Below are positions 7,659-15,602 of a stretch of DNA of 64,000 nt, in pieces. This DNA is from a virus. The translations under genes were made by a program, and so were the position numbers. Position 1 is the first letter of the stretch. The number at the start of each line of letters is the position of its first letter. Below the pieces are notes generated by a model. It saw only the letters and a program-made list of their open reading frames with translations, searched no databases and was not told the origin of the DNA. Location of the stretch: IMG/VR virus record IMGVR_UViG_3300021180_000006, positions 22,799 to 86,798 of that record; one strand, given 5' to 3'.

Positions 7659-8054
7659 ATGGGCCGGCGCCGCACGCCACACCGTTTCGATCCCGATCTG
7701 TTCAACCGATCCGGTGAACGACTTCCCCGTCCGCTCGATCTGGAGGGCGCGTTCATCTGCCCGCTTCCCAAGAACCCGGCGGAGCAGAAGCAAATCCCGG
7801 CGGTAAAGGCGATCAGGCTGGAGGACAAGCTCTGGGTGGTCGAGAGCGCCGCCTGGCGCAAGGATGGCAGCGTGAAGGCGATCCTGCGAAAGCTCCAGGA
7901 GAGGGGGAGATCAGGGGAGGGGGCGAAAGGGAGAGAAGACGAACCTTGGACCGGGTGCCGGGTGAAGGTCGGGAAGAAGGTGATGGTGATCGGGCCGGTG
8001 GGGGAGAGCAGAAGTGTGGTGTTTTCAAATGCAAAGGAGTCCATCCATGAGTGA
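7659..8054 (+). CDS. Hypothetical protein with GA-tract insertion
   Basis: 131 aa, GGGGAG ahead of the ATG, one base after the csrA stop. Residues 20-80 look folded (LEGAFICPLPKNP, LWVVESAAWRKDG). A G/A-rich low-complexity tract (7903-7945) adds a Gly/Arg/Glu-rich loop around residues 85-97, then folded sequence resumes (CRVKVGKKVMVIGP). It is one of several genes here that carry such a tract in frame. Confidence 0.55.
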   Translation: MGRRRTPHRFDPDLFNRSGERLPRPLDLEGAFICPLPKNPAEQKQIPAVKAIRLEDKLWVVESAAWRKDGSVKAILRKLQERGRSGEGAKGREDEPWTGCRVKVGKKVMVIGPVGESRSVVFSNAKESIHE

Positions 8055-8262
8055 ATCCGGATTTGGCCGTCGCCCCAGCAGCGTTGCATCGGGCAATTCC
8101 CGCGCCCGCGCCCTCACCTCGCGGGCCGCGGCGCAGCTCGGCGCGGAGCAGTTCAGCGACCAGAAAACCGACCATGAAGCCCATCCCCGGCGCAAGCCCT
8201 ACGCCCCCGAGGACGTGTTCCGCGTCGAGGGAACGGGAATCCGATTCGTGGTGCCATCATGA
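8047..8262 (+). CDS. Small hypothetical protein
   Basis: 71 aa with AAAGGAG ahead of the ATG. The N-terminal 45 residues are Ser/Arg/Ala-rich; the end reads YAPEDVFRVEGTGIRFVVPS. Not recognised. Its stop overlaps the next start (ATGA). Confidence 0.55.
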   Translation: MSESGFGRRPSSVASGNSRARALTSRAAAQLGAEQFSDQKTDHEAHPRRKPYAPEDVFRVEGTGIRFVVPS

Positions 8263-8495
8263 CGAATTCAGGGATCGCCCCGGCCCACGTGAAACGCGAA
8301 CGCGATGCGCGCGGGCTGGAGAATGACACGATCTACCTCACGGAATTCTGGGCAGGCGTCAACCACGACGGGTCGGTCACGATTTGCCGCCAGCGCGAAG
8401 GGGAATCGCACACGGAGCTCATCCACATTCCCCGCCGGGCCTTCGCCAGGATCGTCGAGTGGTATCACAAGCCGCAATCTCGCGCGGAGGACTGA
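8259..8495 (+). CDS. Small hypothetical protein
   Basis: 78 aa, ATGA-coupled to the gene before. The middle reads IYLTEFWAGVNHDGSVTI and the end IPRRAFARIVEWYHKPQ, a compact alpha/beta look. Function unknown; the next gene starts at the following base. Confidence 0.6.
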   Translation: MTNSGIAPAHVKRERDARGLENDTIYLTEFWAGVNHDGSVTICRQREGESHTELIHIPRRAFARIVEWYHKPQSRAED

Positions 8496-8849
8496 ATGCT
8501 CTACCGCGAACAGCTCGACTCCCTGCCCTGCGCCCACTGCGGCGAGGTCCATCCCGGTCCGCGCTATCTCCATGCCCAGTGCCATCCCCAAGCCGGCGTC
8601 CGCGTCGTCCTGGTCATGCACAATCAGCGCGCCCGAATCGAGTGCGCCCAGTGCGGACGGGGCGTGGCCGAGATCGGCGTGTCTTTTGCAGGCGCGACGG
8701 TGGCCGTGCTGCCGCAATGTCATCGGCGCTCGCCCCATGAAGCGCGCTACGAGGACGGGACACTGCACGTCGTCTGCCACGTCTGCAAAAGCGAACTGGC
8801 CAAGTTGCCGGTAAGGTCGATTCGGACGCGGGCGCTGGAGGAAACGTGA
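8496..8849 (+). CDS. Zinc-ribbon hypothetical protein
   Basis: 117 aa with four candidate metal clusters: CAHC (12-15), CAQC (about 51-54), a CH pair near 75 and CHVC (about 94-97). Probably binds two zincs. No enzyme motif seen. Stop overlaps the GTG of the next gene. Confidence 0.6.
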   Translation: MLYREQLDSLPCAHCGEVHPGPRYLHAQCHPQAGVRVVLVMHNQRARIECAQCGRGVAEIGVSFAGATVAVLPQCHRRSPHEARYEDGTLHVVCHVCKSELAKLPVRSIRTRALEET

Positions 8850-9073
8850 ACGAGAAGAAATACATCGCGATCGTCATCGGCCTGCGCGTGGAGATCACCA
8901 AGGCGCTGCCGCGCAGGACGAAGAAGCGGTTGACGCGATCGCAGAAGTTCCTGTTGTCGGCCGCCGGGCGGGGCGCGGGCTGCGAGCTGGACGTTTCCCA
9001 CATGGCGGACCTGGCGACGTGTCTGGAGCAGATCGAATCCATCATCCGCCGGGCGCGGGCGACCGTTCGATGA
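8846..9073 (+). CDS. Small hypothetical protein
   Basis: 75 aa from a GTG preceded by GGAGGA and overlapping the previous stop. Basic centre (LPRRTKKRLTRSQKFLL) and a C-terminal helix (MADLATCLEQIESIIRRAR). Unknown function. Confidence 0.55.
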   Translation: MNEKKYIAIVIGLRVEITKALPRRTKKRLTRSQKFLLSAAGRGAGCELDVSHMADLATCLEQIESIIRRARATVR

Positions 9074-9390
9074 CGCCGAAGTATCCCATCCCGCTCGATG
9101 AAGCGCTGCGCCGGCTGGCCGATGGCGATCCCGTGGAATGCATGTTTCAGCCCCATGTCGGCAACGTCAACGAGATTCGGCGCTGCACCCGCCAATTGGC
9201 GATCCGCACGCTCTCCCGCTGGCGATGGATCGAGGAATCCGGGCCGGAGGCGCAGGCGATGGACTTCGGGATTCACGTCACCGGTTACTTTGAAGTGTTC
9301 GGAGCCGGATTGCTCTTTTTCAAAACGAAACCGGAACGCCGCGTGAGCGAAGCGCGATTACGGGCGCGGGAAGCGGCGGAGGAATCCTGA
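9070..9390 (+). CDS. Hypothetical protein, last gene of the early arm
   Basis: 106 aa, ATG overlapping the previous stop. Begins PKYPIPLDEALRRLADGDPVE and carries RTLSRWRWIEESGPE; the C-terminus is charged and helical. Not recognised. It faces the leftward late region across a terminator. Confidence 0.6.
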   Translation: MTPKYPIPLDEALRRLADGDPVECMFQPHVGNVNEIRRCTRQLAIRTLSRWRWIEESGPEAQAMDFGIHVTGYFEVFGAGLLFFKTKPERRVSEARLRAREAAEES

Positions 9391-9396
9391 ATGCAT

Positions 9397-9427
9397 GAAA
9401 AAACCGGAGCGCCACAAAGCGCCCCGG
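9397..9427 (-). terminator. Intrinsic terminator of the leftward late operon
   Basis: Read on the - strand, CCGGGGCGC pairs with GCGCTCCGG around a 6-base loop and is followed by TTTTTT (the A6 at 9398-9403 on the + strand). It sits just beyond the last leftward gene. A second GC hairpin, CCCCGA/TCGGGG, lies at 9449-9461 and may stop rightward transcription. Confidence 0.7.
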
Positions 9428-9482
9428 CGTCTTTCAGGAAACCCCCAACCCCGAATCGGGGGCTGGGAGATGGGATTGTATC

Positions 9483-10751
9483 TCAGGCTGTGGGCTCGGC
9501 CACCAGAAACGTCCCCCGCTCGATCCACGAATAACCCTCCCCCAGGGCCGTCTGGAGTTGTTCCAGGGTCGGCCAGTCGCCGGCATCGTGATGCACGTGG
9601 AACTTGCGTCCCTCCCAGCGCTCAGGGAAGTAAATATCGGAGTTGGTCACGATCACCCGCGCCCCCGTTTCGCGCAGGGCGGCCAGCTCCTCCAGCACCG
9701 GACAGGCCGGCAAGCCGTTCTGAGCCCGGTCGAAATTGGCGTCCAGCAGCACCGTCAGCGCCGTCGGACCCATCGGCGACCCCTCCGGCCCCCGCGGAAA
9801 GAGAAACTTGCGGCTGTCTTGAGACAGGATCACCGCCGCGACGCCAAAAATATTCGCGGCCTCTTGGGCGAGCTTGCCGTCCTGCTCGATCCCTATGACC
9901 TCTTTGAATCCCGCCAGCAATGCCGTCTTGAGGTTGCGCCCTTTGCCGCAGCCGGTTTCGATGAAGGTGTCGGCCAGGAGGGATGAAAGCTCGCGGTCGA
10001 AGCGCAGGCGCGCATCTACACTGCGCCATTTGCCCCCTTTGGACCAGTCGATTTCCGCCCAGCCGTCCTCGCCCTCGAACAGCGGGATGCCTACATCGCG
10101 GGCGAACTGCGCCGCCGATTTGCGGTTGTGCAGCGAGATGGGATGCTTGCGGTGCGTCTCCCACCAGGCCGGGCCGTGATCCTCGTGGTAGACCAGGCGG
10201 CGTGAGATGCCGCCGCGATCGGGGGCGTGACTGTCGCGCTCGATCAGCTTGGTCAGACAGGCGTCGAAGGCTTCGGCGGCGATCAGGAAATCCGGCACCT
10301 CGCGATGGACTCTGCGCCACCAGTGCGGCCGGAAGGCGATCAAGTCCGTGCCTGCGGTCGGATCGTCGAAAGCGAACACATAGGACGGGGGGACGTTGCT
10401 GGCGTCGACGACGTTGATCCGCCCGGAATAACAGGCGTCGTTCTTGCCCTCCGCCATCGTCTGGCGCACCGCTTCGTAGGCGTCGGGAACCAGGCAGGCG
10501 TCGCAGTTGGTCCAGACAACGATCGTTTCCTCGGGTTCGCCCCAGCAGCCATAATCGAAGATGTCTTTCAGGTAGGGAACGCGGCGGGCATCGTCGCCGA
10601 AGGCGCGCCGTGGCGCGATCGGCTTGAGCGTCACCCGTTCTTCGTTGCCCCAGGTCTTGACCGCGTTGTCGTTGCGGCGCCGCTCATCGTCGCTCTTGGG
10701 GGAGTGCTCATGGAAGATGTGAACGATTCGTTCCACGGCTATTCGTTCCAT
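9483..10751 (-). CDS. Glycosyltransferase-like and methyltransferase-like fusion
   Basis: 422 aa from the ATG at 10751; longer in-frame extension overlaps the gene upstream. Residues 1-260 resemble GT-A-type sugar transferases encoded by phages (IVHIFHEHSP, then ETIVVWTNCDACLVPDAYE). Residues 262-422 look like a class I SAM methyltransferase: FIETGCGKGRN as the SAM-binding loop, VIGIEQD as the acidic strand, then LTVLLDANFD and VIVTNSD. Two catalytic domains in one chain suggests sugar transfer coupled to methylation. Last gene of the late operon. The start overlaps the neighbour by 13 bases. Confidence 0.55.
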   Translation of the reverse strand: MERIAVERIVHIFHEHSPKSDDERRRNDNAVKTWGNEERVTLKPIAPRRAFGDDARRVPYLKDIFDYGCWGEPEETIVVWTNCDACLVPDAYEAVRQTMAEGKNDACYSGRINVVDASNVPPSYVFAFDDPTAGTDLIAFRPHWWRRVHREVPDFLIAAEAFDACLTKLIERDSHAPDRGGISRRLVYHEDHGPAWWETHRKHPISLHNRKSAAQFARDVGIPLFEGEDGWAEIDWSKGGKWRSVDARLRFDRELSSLLADTFIETGCGKGRNLKTALLAGFKEVIGIEQDGKLAQEAANIFGVAAVILSQDSRKFLFPRGPEGSPMGPTALTVLLDANFDRAQNGLPACPVLEELAALRETGARVIVTNSDIYFPERWEGRKFHVHHDAGDWPTLEQLQTALGEGYSWIERGTFLVAEPTA

Positions 10752-12022
10752 ACATCGACCCCGTACTGCTGGCGCAACAACTCGATCGCCCGCTCGCCGT
10801 GGAAGCCGAAGGTCAGCCGGCGATCCTCCGGCCAGGGGTGCGGCGGCGGCTGATGACACTCGAAGCTGAACCGCGCCGCCACCGTCACCGGGGCAAAGCG
10901 AATTCCCGCCGCCTCCATCGTGGTACGGCAGAACACGCAACTGAACCAGTCCTCGCAGTGCTCAGCCGGCGGGACCGGCGTGTCGGGATGCTCCATGCGC
11001 CCGTAGCCGAGTTTCGCTGTCTCCTGAAGGAACCTGCGGCTGCGCAGGGAGAAGCCGCCGTTACCGACGATCCATTGATCCTGCCAGTGCCACGGACTGC
11101 CGACGTAATCGTAGTCGAGGAACGCCCGGCTCCAGGTCGAGGGATTCCGCGCGAAGCCGTCGCTCTGCACGATCAGGCAGTGCGGCGCGTCGATGAAGCG
11201 GTGCAGCTCCTCGAGAACGAAGCGGGAATAGTCGTAGACGCTGGCGAACGGCTCGATCTTCACATAGGCGGCATCGACGGGCAGCGCCTTCGGGCGCCGC
11301 GGGGCAAGGAACATCACCTTATCGACCTGGCAGTGCCGCAGGGTGCGATTGACCGCGGCGCAGCCCTGCTCGGGATGATTGGTGTCGATGCAAACCAGCG
11401 TGACCCCGCTCAGGTCGGCCTTGGGGCTGTCCCATCCGCCGGGCCGCAGTTCATCGGGATCGCGCAGGATTCCCGCCGGCCGCTCGCCCAAATCGACCCC
11501 CAGCGTCAAGAGGGCGCGGCGCAGGCTGGAATAGTCGTAGATGATCTGCTCGTAGGTGAGCAGGAGCCAGGGTAGGGGAGGAGGGGGAGAAGGGGAGAGG
11601 GGACGAGGGGAGGATGGGGACTCGACAAATTCGCTGATTCGGCGCAGGGCCGAGGCGAGGTTGGCCAGTCCCTCCGATTTGTCCTGAACGTACTGGCGGC
11701 GCAACTGCGACTGCACCGTCGATTCGCCTGACCGCAGAAGCACCAATAGCGCGACGGCGTATCCCGCCGCTTCCAGCTCGCCACGCAGCACGGGTAAATC
11801 CGGCCAGCCGCGCTGGTCGCCCACGCCGTAGGGCAGGCTGCGCTTAACGACGATCTGCCGGCCCATCTCCGAGAGCGGAACATCATGGCGCGGGTCGCCG
11901 GTGTTCCACGACTGCCAGCCAGCCGCTTCCAGGAGACGGTTCAAGAGCGTCGAGCCGCTGCCCTCGGGACAGACGATCAGCAGTGCCCGTTTAGTTGCGC
12001 CCGCAAAATGTTCTGTATCCAT
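10739..12022 (-). CDS. Sulfotransferase-like P-loop domain fused to DUF5672 glycosyltransferase-like domain
   Basis: 427 aa. Residues 12-130 begin with a P-loop-type motif (IVCPEGSGSTLLNRLL) as in sulfotransferases and continue with LVLLRSGESTVQSQL. A Ser/Pro low-complexity stretch (about 132-155) is encoded by a GA-rich tract. Residues 205-420 match the DUF5672 pattern: DYDYVGSPWHWQ, then VGNGGFSLRSRRFL and the acidic EHCEDWFS. DUF5672 proteins are sugar-transferase-like and typical of LPS or capsule loci. Probably modifies a glycan; donor and acceptor unknown. Confidence 0.65.
   Translation of the reverse strand: MDTEHFAGATKRALLIVCPEGSGSTLLNRLLEAAGWQSWNTGDPRHDVPLSEMGRQIVVKRSLPYGVGDQRGWPDLPVLRGELEAAGYAVALLVLLRSGESTVQSQLRRQYVQDKSEGLANLASALRRISEFVESPSSPRPLSPSPPPPLPWLLLTYEQIIYDYSSLRRALLTLGVDLGERPAGILRDPDELRPGGWDSPKADLSGVTLVCIDTNHPEQGCAAVNRTLRHCQVDKVMFLAPRRPKALPVDAAYVKIEPFASVYDYSRFVLEELHRFIDAPHCLIVQSDGFARNPSTWSRAFLDYDYVGSPWHWQDQWIVGNGGFSLRSRRFLQETAKLGYGRMEHPDTPVPPAEHCEDWFSCVFCRTTMEAAGIRFAPVTVAARFSFECHQPPPHPWPEDRRLTFGFHGERAIELLRQQYGVDVWNE
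11570..11613. repeat. GA-rich low-complexity tract inside a gene
   Basis: A run of GGGGAG/GGGGGAGAAG/GGGGACGAG units lying in frame in the fusion gene at 10739-12022, where it encodes Ser/Pro repeats. The same sequence type occurs at 27600-27710, 36693-36793 and 45800-45857. Confidence 0.7.
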
Positions 12023-13050
12023 GCGAATCCGCCGGGTTGGGCGGCTTCCTCGTAGGTCAGTCTCTCGATCCAGTGCGGGTATCTTCGCGAGGCGCGGAGC
12101 GGGTCATCCAGCACCAGCGCGATGGTGGGGACCTGCGTCACCCGGCCCAGGTGCAGGATGCCGTTGTCGCTGGCGACCAGAACCCCCCCAGACTCCGTCG
12201 CGCGCTCGAACAAACCCAGCAGATCATACATCCGCGGGGCCCGGAACGAGCCCAGGTCGAGCCACAGCAGCGCGGGGAACTGTTTCTGGAGAAAGGCAAA
12301 TAGGGCCTCACCGCGGGCGAATCCGGCGGGCCGGCCGGCGCTGCGGAAGTGGGTGCAATTGAACAGGGCCAGGGGAAGGGGAGACGCGGGGGCGTATTTT
12401 TCCACGATCTGCCGCTCCTCGGGATCGCGGCATTCGTGTACGTCCAGCGGCAAGGTGTCGATGAACGACAGCGGGCAGCCGGTCCGGTCCCATTGCACGG
12501 TGATGAAATCGCGCAGGTCGCGGCGGTCCCAGGCGTTGGTGGTGATCCGCACCTCGTCGAAGCGGCCGAACTCGCCCTCGACGGCGCGGTGGAAAAGCGG
12601 CATCGGGCCGCCGGTCCAGTCGCAGACGACTTGCTTCATCCACGCGAAGCGCTCGCACATCTGCACATAAGGCTCATCCACCAGCAGCGTGATGCGGCGG
12701 TGGGCCTGTTCGGTGAGCCAGCGAAATGCGGGGATCAGCGTCAGCAGGTCGCCGGCCCGCCCGGGCTGGAGAATCGCAGTCTTGACCGTGGCAACCTCTT
12801 CGCCGCAGCAGCCTTTGCTCCCCGGTGGAGATGGGGCAGGCGGCGCCGGCCAGCTCCAGGAATCTTCGCCGGTGTCCTCGAGCGCTCGGGCGGCCGCGTC
12901 GTATTTGCCCTTGGGGCATTGGCCGCTTTGGGCGTGGATCGTCAGATCGATGCCATCGACCGTGCAGGCGCAGGCTCCGAAGCAGGGGCGCTGGGCGAAT
13001 GGGCAGGTGTGGCAGAGGGACAGGCGATCGTCTTCGGTCTGGGACTTCAT
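11977..13050 (-). CDS. Glycosyltransferase family 9-like (heptosyltransferase fold)
   Basis: 357 aa. Residues 1-80 are a Cys-rich extension (CHTCPFAQRPCFGACACTV) likely to bind metal. From residue 88 the GT9 pattern appears: KTAILQPGRAGDLLTLIPAF (N-terminal Rossmann loop) and near the end GGVLVASDNGILHLGR followed by VPTIALV, the conserved nucleotide-sugar-binding segment. GT9 enzymes transfer heptose to lipid A core. In a phage it may decorate host surface or virion glycans. The Cys-rich N-terminus is unusual. Confidence 0.75.
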   Translation of the reverse strand: MKSQTEDDRLSLCHTCPFAQRPCFGACACTVDGIDLTIHAQSGQCPKGKYDAAARALEDTGEDSWSWPAPPAPSPPGSKGCCGEEVATVKTAILQPGRAGDLLTLIPAFRWLTEQAHRRITLLVDEPYVQMCERFAWMKQVVCDWTGGPMPLFHRAVEGEFGRFDEVRITTNAWDRRDLRDFITVQWDRTGCPLSFIDTLPLDVHECRDPEERQIVEKYAPASPLPLALFNCTHFRSAGRPAGFARGEALFAFLQKQFPALLWLDLGSFRAPRMYDLLGLFERATESGGVLVASDNGILHLGRVTQVPTIALVLDDPLRASRRYPHWIERLTYEEAAQPGGFAWIQNILRAQLNGHC

Positions 13051-13056
13051 CGCGTA

Positions 13057-13848
13057 CTAGGCGTCCGTCACCACGAATTTACCGCCGAAGAAGCCGCCGG
13101 GCGGAATCGAGAAGCCGCCAAAACCGCCGAAGTTGTCGTTGGGTCCGGTCGGCGGATTATTGGAGACAGCGACGATCGAACCGCCGCAGGGCAGGGGAGG
13201 CCCCAAGGTCATGTAAGGAATGAACGGGGCACCGCTGCCGCCGTAATCTTCGCCAGCGACGATCGCGCCCTGACCGTTGCCGTTGAGCACAGGAGGAATC
13301 CCAATGAGCGGCGCGGCCGGGTTGGTCAGATAGACGATCAGACCGGTGAATCCATCAAAGTCGGGCGATGGCGGAACGATCACCAGCTCAAAGTGGAGCA
13401 CTGAGCAGTGGAACTGGAGCACGCCGGAGCATCCGAGCCCGACCCATTGGTCCGATGAAGCCGGGATGTCCAAACCGTAGTAACAAGCGACGGTGGTGCC
13501 GAAGCTGCGATATTGTGCCCGCAGGGTGAGCGTGAAGGTGCCGTTGACGGGTACGGAATTGAAGCGGTAGGAGAAAAGACCGCCGAAGACCGTCCAGCAG
13601 GTTCCCAAGGCTGCGGCAATGTTGACATTGCTGATGGTCAGCGTCTTGGTTGTCTTGTAGCTCCCGGTGCTGCCCGAGCCGCCGATCGAGGGACAGTTGC
13701 AACAGCAGGGGCACGGTGAGTTGGACGGCGGCAGCGGGCCGGGCGTGAAGGGATAATCGCCCAGCCCCGGATTGCCAGGCACCGTCGCGCCCAGATAGAG
13801 CGCGCCTTTGCTGCCGAACAACCAGCCATCTGCGCCGAACAGGGCCAT
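13057..13848 (-). CDS. Putative virion structural protein
   Basis: 263 aa, Gly/Pro/Ser-rich with a Cys cluster (CPCCCNC near residue 46) and beta-type sequence throughout (TLTISNVNIAAALGTCW, FTLTLRAQYRSFG, FELVIVPPSPDF). It starts MALFGADGWLFGSKGALYLG, ending with a Gly/Phe-rich tail. Composition and location among tail genes suggest a tail tip or fibre accessory. No family recognised. Confidence 0.55.
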   Translation of the reverse strand: MALFGADGWLFGSKGALYLGATVPGNPGLGDYPFTPGPLPPSNSPCPCCCNCPSIGGSGSTGSYKTTKTLTISNVNIAAALGTCWTVFGGLFSYRFNSVPVNGTFTLTLRAQYRSFGTTVACYYGLDIPASSDQWVGLGCSGVLQFHCSVLHFELVIVPPSPDFDGFTGLIVYLTNPAAPLIGIPPVLNGNGQGAIVAGEDYGGSGAPFIPYMTLGPPLPCGGSIVAVSNNPPTGPNDNFGGFGGFSIPPGGFFGGKFVVTDA

Positions 13849-13899
13849 GGGAGAGAAGAAGACACGGGGACGGGGAGACGCGGGGACGCGGAGAAGGGA

Positions 13900-14652
13900 T
13901 CATGAGGATGGCGGGACGCAGGATCCGACATCAATGACCTCGTTCGTAATCAGCAGGTGGGGTTTGAACATATTGGCTTGGGAATCCGGGTAATACAGCC
14001 CGCGCGTCCCCAGGCCGGCGTCGCTGACATGGCCGGGAAAGCGCCAATCGACCGGCACGTTGTCGGCGATTTTCACCCCGTCAAGCGCCGTGATGGTGTA
14101 GGTGAGGGTGGCCGCCACCGGCGGAAGGCTGGTTCCGCGCGAGCCCATGGGATTGCTCAAGGTCACTGGCACGCCCAGCCAGAGCTGCTGGCTTTCGCAG
14201 ATCACCAGCGGGCGGACGGCGAGCGAGGAGCTGGAGCTGGTCTGCCCCGCCAGGTATCCCCAGACGAAGCGGGTGCCGTTGACGTTGAGATCATGGCCCA
14301 TGGGGGCGAAATCGTTCTCGTTGATGTTGGCGATCCAGCAGTCGTCGCTGGTGTTGACGTCCTGAAACAGGTTCTCCAGCTTCATGTCCTGCGCCGGATC
14401 GATGCCGTTGCCGTTGTTGAGCGTTTGCTGTCGGCCCCCGTAAAATCCCCGTCCGCAGCCGGCGCTGGAGGTGATGCGGGCGACGGTCGGATTGAAGACA
14501 TCCGATGAGACCGAGCGCGCTTGCCGCTGTTGCATGATGCGGATGCGCTGTCCGTCGTTGACCACGCCGTCGCCGGAGATGGTCGAGACGGTCTGGCGCA
14601 GATCGCGCAACCACTGGATATCCGCGGCGGTGAGATAGTAGCGGTCGGGCAT
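13900..14652 (-). CDS. Putative virion structural protein
   Basis: 250 aa. N-terminus MPDRYYLTAADIQWLRDLRQ is helical; the rest is beta-rich (VNGTRFVWGYLAGQTSSSSS, QQLWLGVPVTLSNPMG, ATLTYTITALDGVKI). Resembles phage tail or neck proteins that begin with a short helix. Position between the tape measure and the operon end suggests a distal tail role. Not recognised. Confidence 0.55.
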   Translation of the reverse strand: MPDRYYLTAADIQWLRDLRQTVSTISGDGVVNDGQRIRIMQQRQARSVSSDVFNPTVARITSSAGCGRGFYGGRQQTLNNGNGIDPAQDMKLENLFQDVNTSDDCWIANINENDFAPMGHDLNVNGTRFVWGYLAGQTSSSSSLAVRPLVICESQQLWLGVPVTLSNPMGSRGTSLPPVAATLTYTITALDGVKIADNVPVDWRFPGHVSDAGLGTRGLYYPDSQANMFKPHLLITNEVIDVGSCVPPSS

Positions 14653-14685
14653 GGGGCGTTAGAATGTGGCCGTTCGGAGTTTGGA

Positions 14686-14895
14686 ATGAAGAAATGCTCG
14701 TTGCCGGCTTTGGAAACTCCATGCGCGCATTGCGGAGGTAAGGGATGGTATTGGCCGGAGGACCGCGATAAGGCGCTGCGTTGCGAGGCTTGCGGGGGCG
14801 CGGGGTATATTCCTACCGGCGATGGCGAGCGAATCCTTGACTTAATGCGCCATTCAGTCCGGGCATGGGTTGAGGATATCCCCCCGGCCGGTTGA
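14686..14895 (+). CDS. Small DnaJ-type zinc finger protein
   Basis: 69 aa, rightward, with GGAG ahead of the ATG. Two CxxCxGxG repeats (CAHCGGKGW and CEACGGAGY) form one half of a DnaJ-style zinc finger, without a J domain. A TTAGAAT box at 14659-14665, just past the divergent gene start, could be its -10 promoter element. It is one of the rightward cassettes set into the leftward late region. Confidence 0.7.
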   Translation: MKKCSLPALETPCAHCGGKGWYWPEDRDKALRCEACGGAGYIPTGDGERILDLMRHSVRAWVEDIPPAG

Positions 14896-15074
14896 CATAC
14901 TTCAAGCGATGCGCAGCTTTACGGCGCTGTCTGCCCCGTCGCACGCTCACTTCCGAATACGCGCGATTCCCAAAGGCGCTACTGTGTTTGAAGTATGGGA
15001 ACCATCACACCGGCAGCTTTAACGACCAACGACCCGAGTTTCGCCAAGCGTCGTTGATCGAGCAAAATGGCAAA

Positions 15075-15323
15075 ATGGATCGCCAAAATAAAACTCGTGC
15101 CCTCCCGGCATATACAGAACTTGACGTACTCAGGCGACACGCCGCAAGGGCGGCCGTTGCCGCGGCCGAACTGCTGAAAGATACGGATGGCGAACCGAAT
15201 CCGGTGGTTCTTGAGATTGGATCGGAGAGGCTCAAGAGAATCGAAGCGGCGGCGGAAAAACTCCGCGACGAGAGCGTACTTTCCTGGCTTGCCGCAATGA
15301 AAGTGTCCCGTGACGCGGATTGA
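15075..15323 (+). CDS. Small alpha-helical hypothetical protein
   Basis: 82 aa from ATG 15075; the in-frame extension back to a TTG at 14892 lacks protein-like sequence. Ala/Glu/Arg-rich helices (LRRHAARAAVAAAELLKD, SERLKRIEAAAEKL). Between 14896 and 15074 I see no gene; TTGACA at 14892 has no convincing partner. Function unknown. Confidence 0.45.
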   Translation: MDRQNKTRALPAYTELDVLRRHAARAAVAAAELLKDTDGEPNPVVLEIGSERLKRIEAAAEKLRDESVLSWLAAMKVSRDAD

Positions 15324-15326
15324 ATC

Positions 15327-15599
15327 TCATTGCTTTTCGTGGGGCGTGAGATGCTCGGTCAACATCGCGTAGTATCCGATCCAAGTCGCGAATAGGTCCA
15401 ACGTCGCGATTGGGTTCCCACGCATGTCCGCCTTCCGCTCTGCCTCAATTTGCTTCGCGCACCGCGCGAGCCTTCGGGCCTCCAAAAGTTCCGTAGCGAG
15501 ATCCCTTACCGCATTATCAACGCCATCGCCGCAGTCTCCCGAAAATCCGACCTTGGCGTATCGTTCCAGGTCTTCGTTATTTATCACGTCGCACATCAC
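15327..15599 (-). CDS. Small hypothetical protein
   Basis: 90 aa, leftward. Contains AVRDLATELLEARRLARCAKQIEAE, a heptad-like helix of the kind seen in small phage regulatory proteins, and an aromatic end (LFATWIGYYAMLTEHL). It is convergent with the rightward gene before it and follows the structural gene at 15603 by three bases. Function unknown. Confidence 0.55.
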   Translation of the reverse strand: MMCDVINNEDLERYAKVGFSGDCGDGVDNAVRDLATELLEARRLARCAKQIEAERKADMRGNPIATLDLFATWIGYYAMLTEHLTPHEKQ

Positions 15600-15602
15600 A
15601 CA

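Noticed and set aside
12349-13404. Rightward 351-codon open frame
   Set aside because: It is antisense to the GT9-like gene and a virion gene, with Arg/Gly/His-rich composition and no domain; a GC-rich shadow.
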